DNA of 64,000 nucleotides, taken from Mariniflexile maritimum. Lineage in GTDB: Bacteria; Bacteroidota; Bacteroidia; Flavobacteriales; Flavobacteriaceae. Position numbers and translations under genes: made by a program. Shown here piece after piece: positions 35,395-44,329 of this stretch. Under the pieces are notes generated by a model. The model was not told the origin of the DNA. It ran no database searches and saw only the letters and a program-made list of their open reading frames with translations. Location: contig NZ_WRPN01000001.1 in NCBI RefSeq assembly GCF_009746565.1, positions 124,001 through 188,000 on the forward strand. Direction: 5' to 3'. Each line of letters opens with the position of its first letter. Position 1 is the stretch's first letter.

Positions 35395-36957
35395 ATGAAA
35401 TATATAAATTTTAAGTACTCATTATTATTTCTTTCGCTATCTGTTATATTAACTGCTTGTGTGAAAGAAGATGATTTAATACAAATTGACCCTAATAACG
35501 ATGCGGTTGATTCTTTTTGGAAAACAGATAATGATGCACTAGAGGGTGTTAACGCTGCTTACGGTAGTTTATTAACAGATGGAACTTATATGAGAAGCAC
35601 ACCTTTATTATTAGATCTAAAAGGCGATGATTGTAAAAGCAATAGCCCTTGGGGCGCTATGTACGTGGTAGGTAAATTTAATTCAAACGTTACCGATGCT
35701 GCCATTTATGGTTGGGCTTACGAAACGTACTATCAAGGGATATATCGTGCAAATCAAGTGTTAACAAATGTTCCTAACATCGATTTTGCCGATGCAGCGC
35801 TTAAAAACAGAATTTTAGGACAAGCTTATTTTTTACGGGGCTTATATTTGTTCCATGCAGTAAATATGTTTAAAAATGTACCTGTTCCTACTGAATTAGC
35901 CGCTATATATCCTCAAAAAACTGAAGCCGAAGGATGGGCACAGGTAATTGAAGATTTTAAATCTGCGGCCGATTTGCTTCCGTTATCATACACCAATGTG
36001 TCTGGGCTGGATGCAGGTCAAAAAGGACGCGCCACTAAAGGTGCTGCGTTAGCATATTTAGGCAAATCATATTTGTTCACTAAAGATTTCCCTAATGCAA
36101 GAGATACCTTTAAACAAGTTATTGATCTAAATGTGTATTCGTTGGTTTCTAATTACAGGGATAACTTCACAGATGTAAATGAAAACAATTCAGAATCTGT
36201 ATTTGAAGTACAATTTAGTAGAGATGCAGGTGGTGTAGATTTAGGCTGGGGCGGTGCTCCCGCTTCAGGTTGGGGAAAAACATCGGCAAGGGCTATTACC
36301 TATGGGCCCAGGGCTTTTGGATGGACCGATGTTCAGCCTACCAGAGCATTATTTAATGAATTTCAGCAAGAATTAACAATTTCTGGGGCTGTTGACCCTC
36401 GTTTAGATGCCACTATGTTCTATAATAAACCTGGGGGCATGATGTTGTACGGTCAAGACTTTGCAACGTTTTATGGAGGTAATGCACAAGATTTGAACGA
36501 TCTTTTTTGTAGAAAATATCAAAATTCTGATGGTGCCTATCCAAACGAATACGATTGGCGTTCTGGAATCAATGAGCGTATTATGCGTTATGCAGATGTA
36601 CTGTTAATGTATGCCGAATGTTTAAATGAAACAAACGATACGCCAGGGGCCTACAATTATATTAAACCAGTAAGAGATCGTGTTGGATTGCCTAATTTAA
36701 GCATTGTAAAACCAAACATGACAAAAGAGCAAATGAGAGAACAAATAGGCCATGAAAGATACTTAGAATTTGCACTGGAAGGACACAGGTTTGACGATAT
36801 TCGTCGTTGGGGATGGTTGCAAGACCAAACAAAACTTACCTGGTTAAAATCAAGAGACCCAGAGTTTGATACCTATTCTCCTGGACGGGAGTTTTTCCCA
36901 ATCCCACAGCTAGAAATGGACAACAACCCAGGGACCGTACAAAATTCAGGCTATTAA
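35395..36957 (+). CDS. SusD/RagB-family glycan-binding lipoprotein (arabinan locus)
   Basis: The ATG at 35395 is preferred over an in-frame TTG at 35368 because it starts a clean lipoprotein signal (LSLSVILTAC). The Cys is followed by VKEDD, which fits the acidic K-(D/E)2 surface-export signal of flavobacterial lipoproteins. The 520-residue protein shows SusD features: RILGQAYFLRGLYLFHAVNM, GAALAYLGKSYLF, then RYLEFALEGHRFDDIRRWG and the closing FFPIPQLEMDNNP. It captures arabinan fragments for the SusC partner. A hairpin terminator follows 42 bp after the stop, before the GH51 gene. Confidence 0.95.
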   Translation: MKYINFKYSLLFLSLSVILTACVKEDDLIQIDPNNDAVDSFWKTDNDALEGVNAAYGSLLTDGTYMRSTPLLLDLKGDDCKSNSPWGAMYVVGKFNSNVTDAAIYGWAYETYYQGIYRANQVLTNVPNIDFADAALKNRILGQAYFLRGLYLFHAVNMFKNVPVPTELAAIYPQKTEAEGWAQVIEDFKSAADLLPLSYTNVSGLDAGQKGRATKGAALAYLGKSYLFTKDFPNARDTFKQVIDLNVYSLVSNYRDNFTDVNENNSESVFEVQFSRDAGGVDLGWGGAPASGWGKTSARAITYGPRAFGWTDVQPTRALFNEFQQELTISGAVDPRLDATMFYNKPGGMMLYGQDFATFYGGNAQDLNDLFCRKYQNSDGAYPNEYDWRSGINERIMRYADVLLMYAECLNETNDTPGAYNYIKPVRDRVGLPNLSIVKPNMTKEQMREQIGHERYLEFALEGHRFDDIRRWGWLQDQTKLTWLKSRDPEFDTYSPGREFFPIPQLEMDNNPGTVQNSGY

Positions 36958-36999
36958 AAATGTTTTTGATTAAAGTTTGTTAATCGAGTTAATTAGTTT

Positions 37000-37033
37000 C
37001 ATATGGCAGGCGCTATGCTTGCCATATGTTTTT
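37000..37033 (+). terminator. Hairpin terminator or attenuator after the arabinan SusD
   Basis: CATATGGCA (37000-37008) pairs perfectly with TGCCATATG (37020-37028) and is followed by five T residues. Only 12 bp separate it from the GH51 ATG and no clear promoter lies between, so partial read-through is expected. The SusCD transcript would then be more abundant than the enzyme genes. Confidence 0.7.
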
Positions 37034-37045
37034 AAAATAAACCCT

Positions 37046-38605
37046 ATGAAAAATAAAGCACTGTTCAAATTATCGAAGTTATTTGTATTTTTTCTTGTCA
37101 CTTTTTTAAGTTTTTCTCAAAATAATGTTACTGTTTTAGAAATAAAAACAGATATAGAATCACCTATTATCAGCAAACATATTTATGGGCATTTTGCAGA
37201 ACATTTAGGAAGATGTATTTATGACGGTATCTATGTTGGTGAAGACAGTAAAATCCCTAATACAAATGGTGTAAGAAACGATATTATTCTTGCCCTAAAA
37301 GAATTAAAAATACCAAATTTACGTTGGCCAGGTGGTTGTTTTGCAGATACATACCATTGGAAAGATGGAATTGGGCCTAAAGAAAATAGACCTTCTATGG
37401 TAAACAGATGGTGGGGTGGTGTAACCGAAGACAATAGTTTTGGCACCCACGATTTTTTAAACCTTTGTGAAGTGTTAGAAACGGAACCGTATTTAGCTGC
37501 CAATGTTGGCAGTAGCACAGTAAAAGAATTTACAGAATATATAGAATATGTAAGCCATAAAGGAGGAAGTCCTATGGCAGATCTTAGAAAAGAAAATGGT
37601 CGAGAAAAACCGTGGAATGTTTCTTTTTGGGGTGTTGGTAATGAAATGTGGGGATGCGGCGGAAACATGACTCCAGAATACTATGCAAATTTGTATAGAC
37701 AATACGCTACATTTATGACCGATTGGATCAATAGTGATAAAATGTTTAGAATAGCTTCAGGAGCGAATGTTGCCGATTACCATTGGACTGAAGTTTTAAT
37801 GCGTGATATTCCAAAAAATTTAATAGAGGGCGTTGCTTTACACTCCTATTCGTTTGTTACATGGGATAAAAAAGGGTCTTCAACTAAGTTTGATGAAGCG
37901 CAATATTTTTCAACCATGCAAACAGCCCTTAAAATGGAAGAATTGGTTACCAAACATTCTGAAATTATGGATAAATACGATCCAAAAAACAAAATAGCAC
38001 TTATTGTTGATGAATGGGGCGGTTGGTACGATGTTGAAGAGGGAACAAATCCGGGGTTTTTATATCAACAAAACACCATGCGCGATGCTATGATAGCTGG
38101 TACTACATTAAATATATTCAATAACCATAGCGCAAGGGTAAAAATGGCAAATTTAGCACAAACAGTAAACGTGTTACAGGCAGTAATTTTAACTGAAGGC
38201 GAAAAAATGTTACTAACGCCAACATATCATATCATGAAAATGTACACGGCGCACCACGACGCTAAGCTATTACCATTAACATTTGAATCGCCATCATATA
38301 GATTTAACAACGAATCACTTCCTGCAATTTCAGCTTCGGCTTCTATTGATAAAAACGGATCGGTACATATTTCTTTGGTAAATATTGATTCGAAAAAAGA
38401 AAATAAAGTAGAAATTGACATCACAAAATTAGGTGTTAAAAACTTCTCAGGCACCATTTTAACAGCTTCAAAATTACAAGACCATAACACTTTTGATACC
38501 CCTAACAAAATTAAGCCTGTTGTTTTTAAAACTTTTGAAAATAAAAAAGGAAAACTAGAAATAACAATTCCACCATTTTCAGTTGTGATGATGGAAGGTA
38601 AATAA
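37046..38605 (+). CDS. GH51 alpha-L-arabinofuranosidase
   Basis: The ATG at 37046 is used; the frame is open upstream to a TTG at 36977, but that would run through the terminator hairpin and lacks a signal. The 519-residue protein has a signal peptide (FVFFLVTFLSFSQ) and GH51 motifs: YGHFAEHLGRCIYDGI, LRWPGGCFADTYHWKDGIGP, the acid/base Glu in WGVGNEMWGCGGNM and the nucleophile Glu in LIVDEWGGWYDV. GH51 enzymes remove arabinofuranose side groups from arabinan. Codon use is clearly more AT-rich than in the following GH43 genes. GH43 follows after 8 bp. Confidence 0.93.
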   Translation: MKNKALFKLSKLFVFFLVTFLSFSQNNVTVLEIKTDIESPIISKHIYGHFAEHLGRCIYDGIYVGEDSKIPNTNGVRNDIILALKELKIPNLRWPGGCFADTYHWKDGIGPKENRPSMVNRWWGGVTEDNSFGTHDFLNLCEVLETEPYLAANVGSSTVKEFTEYIEYVSHKGGSPMADLRKENGREKPWNVSFWGVGNEMWGCGGNMTPEYYANLYRQYATFMTDWINSDKMFRIASGANVADYHWTEVLMRDIPKNLIEGVALHSYSFVTWDKKGSSTKFDEAQYFSTMQTALKMEELVTKHSEIMDKYDPKNKIALIVDEWGGWYDVEEGTNPGFLYQQNTMRDAMIAGTTLNIFNNHSARVKMANLAQTVNVLQAVILTEGEKMLLTPTYHIMKMYTAHHDAKLLPLTFESPSYRFNNESLPAISASASIDKNGSVHISLVNIDSKKENKVEIDITKLGVKNFSGTILTASKLQDHNTFDTPNKIKPVVFKTFENKKGKLEITIPPFSVVMMEGK

Positions 38606-38613
38606 AGATAAAA

Positions 38614-40299
38614 ATGAAAAACCTTAAAATAGGAACTAAGTTTGCAACCTTCTTGTTGGTGTGTTTTGTAGCTAGTTGTTCAAAAGATGATAGCATTGAA
38701 AAACCAAAGGCAGGCACCGTGCTGGGCAAGGAATGCTCTGGAACCACCCAAATTATTAAATATGCCGATGGCAAGGGTGGCTTTACCATAAGTAATGTTG
38801 AAAATTCGGTAGAGTGTGGCTACGTGGCGCCAACCACCTTTAATGGCCCCACGTATGCCGATAATTATTCGCCCATAGCGTCCTGGGACAGTCGTGCCCA
38901 ATGGAACTTGGCCAATGTACACGATCCAACGGTTGTTAAGGATGGCGAATACTATTATATGTACCAAACCGATGCTTCCTATGGAAACGCCCATGATGGC
39001 CATGGACATTTTCACCATAGAAGATCGAAGGATTTAGTGAACTGGGAATATCGCGGTAGTACCATGGCCGTTGCCCCAGCTTGGGTAAAAGATTCATTGA
39101 ACAATAAAAGGGCCCGCATGGTGCCGGCATTGCCTGCCATTGCAAACCCCAATTATGGCTATTGGGCGCCCTACATTACCAAGGTGGGAAACAAGTTCAG
39201 GATGTACTACAGCATTGTGGTCGTGGAACCCATTGTTGGGAACGATACCAATAAATCCTGGTCTGAAAGGGCCTTTATCGGTCTTGCGGAAGCAGATGAT
39301 TTGGCCTCTAATATTTGGACGGATAAAGGCATGGTGGTGTGTTCGGAACCAGACGGACTTGAAACCTACACCCGAACCAGCGGCAATGATTGGAGCGGCT
39401 ATTTTAAATATAATGCGATAGACCCCACAATGGTTGTTACCAAGGAAGGCGAACATTGGTTAATTTACGGGTCTTGGCATTCGGGCATCGCCGCCCTAAA
39501 ATTAAATCCAGCTACCGGGAAACCTGATAAGTTAAAAACTTTACCGGACTATGGCGTAACAATAGCCAAACGCGGCAATAGCCGTTGGCAGGCATCGGAA
39601 GGACCTGAAATAATCTATAATCCAGATACCGATTACTACTATTTGTTTTTGGCCTATGATGAACTGTCGGTGGCCTACAACACGCGTGTGGCACGTTCAA
39701 AAAACATTACAGGCCCCTATTTGGGAATCAATGGGGCGAATGTAACCAATGGCGCCGATTGCTACCCCATGTTAACGCACCCCTATAGTTTTAAAAACCA
39801 TACGGGTTGGGTAGGCATTTCCCATTGTGCCGTTTTTCAAAATCCGGATACCAAGCAATGGTTTTATGCCTCACAGGCACGTTTGCCCGAAAATGTACCG
39901 GGCATTGCGGTATCGAACGCCATTATGATGGGGCATGTTCGCGAAATGCAATGGACGGAAGATGGCTGGCCCGTTATAGCGCCTGAACGCTATGCCGGTG
40001 TACCTACCACAGAAATTACCGAAGCCTCCTTTATTGGCAGTTGGGAACATATTGCGATGAAGTATCAGTACAAAACCATGCAAACATCATCAACCATTAA
40101 CTTAACAGCCGATAAAAAAATTACGGGCGGCATAACAGGCACTTGGGCTTTCGACAGTACAACCAAAACCTTGACCATTAATGGCGTGAAGTGCAAGGTG
40201 AAGGATGCCTGGGATTGGGAAGCGTCGCCTAGAAAAGTAACCATAACCTATTCCGGCCTTACCGCAGATGGTTTGCCGTTATGGGGCAAGAAAATATAA
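38614..40299 (+). CDS. GH43 endo-arabinanase-type lipoprotein, probably surface-exposed
   Basis: The 561-residue protein has a lipoprotein signal (LLVCFVASC) with SKDDS after the Cys, matching the acidic K-(D/E)2 surface-export signal that most other enzymes here lack. A short linker region (about 25-85) precedes the GH43 propeller: VHDPTVVKDGEYYYMYQTDA with the base Asp, AIDPTMVVTKEG with the second Asp, and ASEGPEIIYNPD with the acid Glu. HDGHGHFHHRRSKDLVNWEY is typical of arabinan endo-1,5-alpha-arabinosidases. A C-terminal beta domain of about 90 residues (GSWEHIAMKYQYKTMQTSST) resembles lipocalin-like add-ons of such enzymes. It would make the first cut outside the cell. Confidence 0.88.
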   Translation: MKNLKIGTKFATFLLVCFVASCSKDDSIEKPKAGTVLGKECSGTTQIIKYADGKGGFTISNVENSVECGYVAPTTFNGPTYADNYSPIASWDSRAQWNLANVHDPTVVKDGEYYYMYQTDASYGNAHDGHGHFHHRRSKDLVNWEYRGSTMAVAPAWVKDSLNNKRARMVPALPAIANPNYGYWAPYITKVGNKFRMYYSIVVVEPIVGNDTNKSWSERAFIGLAEADDLASNIWTDKGMVVCSEPDGLETYTRTSGNDWSGYFKYNAIDPTMVVTKEGEHWLIYGSWHSGIAALKLNPATGKPDKLKTLPDYGVTIAKRGNSRWQASEGPEIIYNPDTDYYYLFLAYDELSVAYNTRVARSKNITGPYLGINGANVTNGADCYPMLTHPYSFKNHTGWVGISHCAVFQNPDTKQWFYASQARLPENVPGIAVSNAIMMGHVREMQWTEDGWPVIAPERYAGVPTTEITEASFIGSWEHIAMKYQYKTMQTSSTINLTADKKITGGITGTWAFDSTTKTLTINGVKCKVKDAWDWEASPRKVTITYSGLTADGLPLWGKKI

Positions 40300-40322
40300 T
40301 GGATTTTTAAATTGAAATAGTT

Positions 40323-41297
40323 ATGATGAAGAACCTATTTTTGGTAATCATGGGGCTTTTGCTCGTGTTTTCCTGTAAAGCACCTAAGGTTTCTGGTTCT
40401 AGGGCGGAAAATTTAAAATTCAACAATCCTATTATTACGGATACATATACCGCAGATGCCGCAGCCATTGTGTACAAAGACAAGGTGTATTTATACGCAG
40501 GCCACGATGAAGCGCCCAATGATGTGAATGCCTACCGCATGTACGAGTGGCTGGTGTATTCCTCCTCTAATATGGTGGACTGGGAAGCGCATCCCGTGCC
40601 GCTAAAACCAACCGATTTTAAGTGGGCCTCCGGCGAAGCCTGGGCATCACAGGTTATTGAAAAGAACGGCAAATTTTATTGGTTTGTAACCGTAGAACAT
40701 GGCAGTATCCATGGCAAGGCCATTGGTGTGGCGGTTTCCGATAGTCCCACCGGGCCTTTTAAGGATGCTTTAGGCAAAGCTTTGATCACCAACGATATGA
40801 CCAACCAAACCAAAATAAGTTGGGACGATATCGATCCAACCGTTTGGATTGACGATGATGGACAGGCTTATCTGTTTTGGGGCAATACGGTGTGCAAATA
40901 CGCTAAGTTAAAGGACAATATGATAGAATTGGATGGCCCCATTAAAACCATTGATTTGCCAAACTTTACCGAAGCGCCATACATCCATAAAAAGGGCGAT
41001 TGGTATTACTTATCGTATGCGTACCAGTTTCCTGAAAAAATTGCTTATGCCATGAGCAAATCCATAACCGGCCCCTGGGAATTTAAGGGTATTTTGAATG
41101 AATTGGCAGGCAATTCAAACACAAACCATCAAGCCATTATAGAATTTAAAGGCAACGATTATTTTATTTATCACACAGGGGGCATACAACCAAACGGCGG
41201 CAGTTTTAGGCGTTCGGTTTGTGTTGATAGGCTTTATTATAATGAGGACGGCACCATGAAACGCGTGGTGATGACTTCCGAAGGCATTCAAAAATAG
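40323..41297 (+). CDS. GH43 family arabinofuranosidase-like lipoprotein
   Basis: The 324-residue protein has a lipoprotein signal (GLLLVFSC). GH43 features are TYTADAAAIVYKDKVYLYAG with the base Asp, DDIDPTVWIDDDGQAYLFWG with the second Asp, and NFTEAPYIHKKGDWYYLSYA with the acid Glu. The final block (GGSFRRSVCVDRLYYNEDGT) is common in GH43 exo-enzymes with arabinofuranosidase or xylosidase activity. The residues after Cys (KAPKVS) are not acidic, so a periplasmic location is likely. It lies within the arabinan operon, 23 bp after the endo-arabinanase gene and 5 bp before the next GH43. Confidence 0.88.
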   Translation: MMKNLFLVIMGLLLVFSCKAPKVSGSRAENLKFNNPIITDTYTADAAAIVYKDKVYLYAGHDEAPNDVNAYRMYEWLVYSSSNMVDWEAHPVPLKPTDFKWASGEAWASQVIEKNGKFYWFVTVEHGSIHGKAIGVAVSDSPTGPFKDALGKALITNDMTNQTKISWDDIDPTVWIDDDGQAYLFWGNTVCKYAKLKDNMIELDGPIKTIDLPNFTEAPYIHKKGDWYYLSYAYQFPEKIAYAMSKSITGPWEFKGILNELAGNSNTNHQAIIEFKGNDYFIYHTGGIQPNGGSFRRSVCVDRLYYNEDGTMKRVVMTSEGIQK

Positions 41298-41302
41298 ATG
41301 AT

Positions 41303-42289
41303 ATGGAACTATTGAAGCATTACACGGCACTATTTATATTTTTTATTTCGATGGCGGCCTGTGCCCAAACACAAAAACCCATTACCCACGATCCCGTTGT
41401 TGCCAAACAGGGCGACACATATTATCTATTTTGTACGGGTCCCGGCATTACGGGCTTTACGTCCAAGGATTTAAAAACTTGGACACAAACTGCCCCAATC
41501 TTTGCAAAATCGCCCGACTGGGCCTTACAAGTTGCGCCCGGTTTTAATGGCCATATTTGGGCGCCCGATATTACGCTTCATAAGGGCACTTATTATGTGT
41601 ATTATTCAGTATCGGCTTTTGGCAAGAATACTTCTGCAATTGGGCTGGTAACCAATAAAACCTTAAACCCCAAAGACGACCATTATAAATGGGAAGACCA
41701 AGGCATCGTTATCCAGTCCGTCCCCAACAGGGATTTATGGAATGCCATCGATCCCAACTTGATTTTTGACGACAACGGAACCCCTTGGCTCGCCTTTGGT
41801 TCGTTTTGGAGCGGCTTAAAAATGCTGAAACTGGACACCGATTTAAAAACCCCCGCACAACCGCAGGAATGGCATACCATTGCAAGGCGCGATAGGGATA
41901 GCCAATTGGAAGATGCCGAGGCTGGCAACGCCGCTTTGGAAGGGCCTTTCATCTTCAAAAAAGGCGATGATTACTATCTGTTTTTGTCTTGGGATTATTG
42001 TTGCCGTGGCGACAAAAGCACCTATAAATTAATGGTGGGCCGCTCAAAATCGGTTACGGGGCCTTACATCGACAAAAACGGAACCGAACTTAATAAAGGT
42101 GGTGGCTCTTTGGTGATTGAAGGCAATAAAAACTGGTATGGCGTGGGGCACAACAGCGTGTTTACTTTTGATGGTAAAGATTACAGTTTTATGCACGGCT
42201 ACGATTCCAGCGACAACGGAAAACCAAAACTGATCGTAAAGGAAATAATCTGGGTGGATGGTTGGCCAACCGTAAAACCAATGGATTAG
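41303..42289 (+). CDS. GH43 arabinan endo-1,5-alpha-L-arabinosidase-like enzyme
   Basis: The 328-residue protein has a short signal ending near MAACAQ, possibly a lipobox. The GH43 arabinanase pattern is clear: ITHDPVVAKQGDTYYLFCTG with the base Asp, GHIWAPDITLHKGTYYVYYS, NAIDPNLIFDDNGTPWLAFG with the second Asp, AALEGPFIFKKGDDYYLFLS with the acid Glu, and the W-x-YCC-like DYCCRGDKSTYKL segment. The length equals a single-domain AbnA-type arabinanase. Placed between a GH43 exo-enzyme and GH127, it probably shortens imported arabino-oligosaccharides in the periplasm. The GH127 ATG lies 2 bp after its stop codon. Confidence 0.9.
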   Translation: MELLKHYTALFIFFISMAACAQTQKPITHDPVVAKQGDTYYLFCTGPGITGFTSKDLKTWTQTAPIFAKSPDWALQVAPGFNGHIWAPDITLHKGTYYVYYSVSAFGKNTSAIGLVTNKTLNPKDDHYKWEDQGIVIQSVPNRDLWNAIDPNLIFDDNGTPWLAFGSFWSGLKMLKLDTDLKTPAQPQEWHTIARRDRDSQLEDAEAGNAALEGPFIFKKGDDYYLFLSWDYCCRGDKSTYKLMVGRSKSVTGPYIDKNGTELNKGGGSLVIEGNKNWYGVGHNSVFTFDGKDYSFMHGYDSSDNGKPKLIVKEIIWVDGWPTVKPMD

Positions 42290-42291
42290 CT

Positions 42292-44253
42292 ATGAAACTA
42301 TCAACATACATGGTCATTGCGGTATTTGTTTTTTTCAGTTGTAAAACAAATAAACAGGACAAGGTTGAAATGGAGGCTTCCAACAAAGGCTATCCCATTG
42401 TACCCATAAACATTCAGCATGTAAAATTAACCGATGCGTTTTGGTTGCCCATTATAAAGAGGGTCCAGGAAAAAACCATTGCCTATGCCATTAACAAATG
42501 TGAGGCCGAAGGGCGGTTTGACAACTTTTTAATTGCAGGAAAACAAATGGAAGGTGCGGTAAAAGGCGCCATGCCCTTTGATGATTCCGATGTGTATAAA
42601 ATTATTGAAGGCGCCTCAAATTCATTGATTAGCGCACCAAACAAACAGCTCGAAACCCTTTTGGATTCCTTGATTGGCATTGTAAAAACAGGCCAGGAAC
42701 CCGATGGTTATTTAACCACCTGGCGCACCATAAACCCCGCAAAACCGCCCGCACCTTGGGTGAAGGTGATAGCGGGCAAACGTTGGGAATCCTTATTTAT
42801 GAGCCATGAACTGTACAACGCCGGCCACCTGTATGAAGCCGCCGCAGTACATTTTGAAGCTACCGGCAAACGTAATTTTTTGGACATTGCCATAAAGAAC
42901 GCCAATTTAATGGTGAAAACCTTTGGAGACGGCAACGGGCAAATAAAGGCAGTTCCGGGGCATCAAATTATTGAATCTGGGTTGATAAAATTATATCAGA
43001 TTACTAACAATGAAGCCTATTTTAATTTGGCAAAATACTTTCTGGACAACCGGGGCAACCCTGAAAACCATGAACTGTATGGGCCTTATTCCCAAGACCA
43101 TATACCTGTTGTTCAGCAAGATGAGGTCGTGGGGCATGCCGTTAGGGCGGTTTATATGTATGCTGCCATGACCGATGTGGCGGCTTTTAAAAAAGACACT
43201 GCCTATGCGAGTGCCATAAACAAGTTATGGGACAATATGGTCTATAAAAAAATGTACATTACGGGTGGCATTGGGGCCAAACATGATGGCGAGGCTTTTG
43301 GCGAAAATTACGAACTGCCCAATCTTACCGCATACAACGAAACCTGCGCAGCCATTGGCGATGTGTATTGGAACCATCGCTTGCATAATTTGTATGGATA
43401 TTCAAAATATTTTGATGTTATTGAGCGCACATTATATAATGGTTTAATTTCAGGTTTATCGTTGGATGGTACTAATTTTTTCTATCCAAATGCTTTAGAG
43501 TCTGATGGGATATATAAATCCAATCGCGGGGCGTGTACGCGTCAGTCTTGGTTCGATTGCTCTTGCTGTCCCACCAATTTAATCCGGTTCATTCCATCCC
43601 TTCCGGGGTTGATCTATTCAAAAACAAGCAATGAAATATATGTTAATTTATATGCTTCCAATGAAGCGACCATTCATTTGGGCACGAAGCGCATCCATCT
43701 ATCACAAAAAACCGACTATCCTTGGAACGGGCAAATTTCCATAACGGTAAATCCAGGGAAAACCGCTAAGTTCAGTCTTAAGCTACGCATTCCCGGTTGG
43801 GCCAGGAATGAAGTGCTGCCCGGTGATCTGTACAGTTTTAAAAACCCATCAAACGCTTCGGTTTCTGTATTGGTTAACGGAAATCCCATTGCAGTTGGTT
43901 CAACCAATGGCTATGTAACCATCAACAGAACTTGGAAAGCAAATGATACAGTTAATATACATATCCCGATGGCCGTTAGGGAGGTTGTCACCAATTCAAA
44001 AGTACAGGAAAACAAAAACAAGGTGGCCTTGGCGTTTGGTCCCTTGGTGTATGCCTTGGAGGAAATTGACAATCCGCAAGATTTCGACAACATCAAAATT
44101 GATAAAAACGAGGTTTTTGAAGTTAAAAAGGAACACAACCTTTTAAATGGCGTACAGACCATTCAAACAAAAAACATGAAAGCCATACCGTATTATGCTT
44201 GGTCCAATAGGGGCGTAGGCAAAATGAAGGTTTGGATTGACGAACAACCTTAA
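42292..44253 (+). CDS. GH127-like beta-L-arabinofuranosidase, lipoprotein
   Basis: The ATG at 42292, 2 bp after the GH43 stop, begins a lipoprotein signal (MVIAVFVFFSC); the frame upstream would only overlap GH43. The 653-residue protein matches the DUF1680 family. GKQMEGAVKGAMPFDDSDVY, GHAVRAVYMYAAMTDVA, GAKHDGEAFGENYELPN with a conserved Glu, NETCA, and WFDCSCCPTNLIRF are the family blocks. The Cys cluster corresponds to the zinc-bound nucleophilic cysteine centre of GH127 enzymes. These release beta-linked arabinofuranose; the related family GH146 is an alternative placement. Beta-linked arabinose occurs at chain ends of some pectic arabinans. Confidence 0.88.
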   Translation: MKLSTYMVIAVFVFFSCKTNKQDKVEMEASNKGYPIVPINIQHVKLTDAFWLPIIKRVQEKTIAYAINKCEAEGRFDNFLIAGKQMEGAVKGAMPFDDSDVYKIIEGASNSLISAPNKQLETLLDSLIGIVKTGQEPDGYLTTWRTINPAKPPAPWVKVIAGKRWESLFMSHELYNAGHLYEAAAVHFEATGKRNFLDIAIKNANLMVKTFGDGNGQIKAVPGHQIIESGLIKLYQITNNEAYFNLAKYFLDNRGNPENHELYGPYSQDHIPVVQQDEVVGHAVRAVYMYAAMTDVAAFKKDTAYASAINKLWDNMVYKKMYITGGIGAKHDGEAFGENYELPNLTAYNETCAAIGDVYWNHRLHNLYGYSKYFDVIERTLYNGLISGLSLDGTNFFYPNALESDGIYKSNRGACTRQSWFDCSCCPTNLIRFIPSLPGLIYSKTSNEIYVNLYASNEATIHLGTKRIHLSQKTDYPWNGQISITVNPGKTAKFSLKLRIPGWARNEVLPGDLYSFKNPSNASVSVLVNGNPIAVGSTNGYVTINRTWKANDTVNIHIPMAVREVVTNSKVQENKNKVALAFGPLVYALEEIDNPQDFDNIKIDKNEVFEVKKEHNLLNGVQTIQTKNMKAIPYYAWSNRGVGKMKVWIDEQP

Positions 44254-44329
44254 AACTAAACCCAACAAATAACAGAAAAGATAAAAGCTTAACTGTTGCC
44301 TGTTTAAAAAACCTTTTAGAACATCATTT

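Noticed and set aside
36977-37045. Upstream extension of the first GH51 gene from a TTG codon
   Set aside because: The extension translates the terminator hairpin and would bury the signal peptide that starts at 37046.
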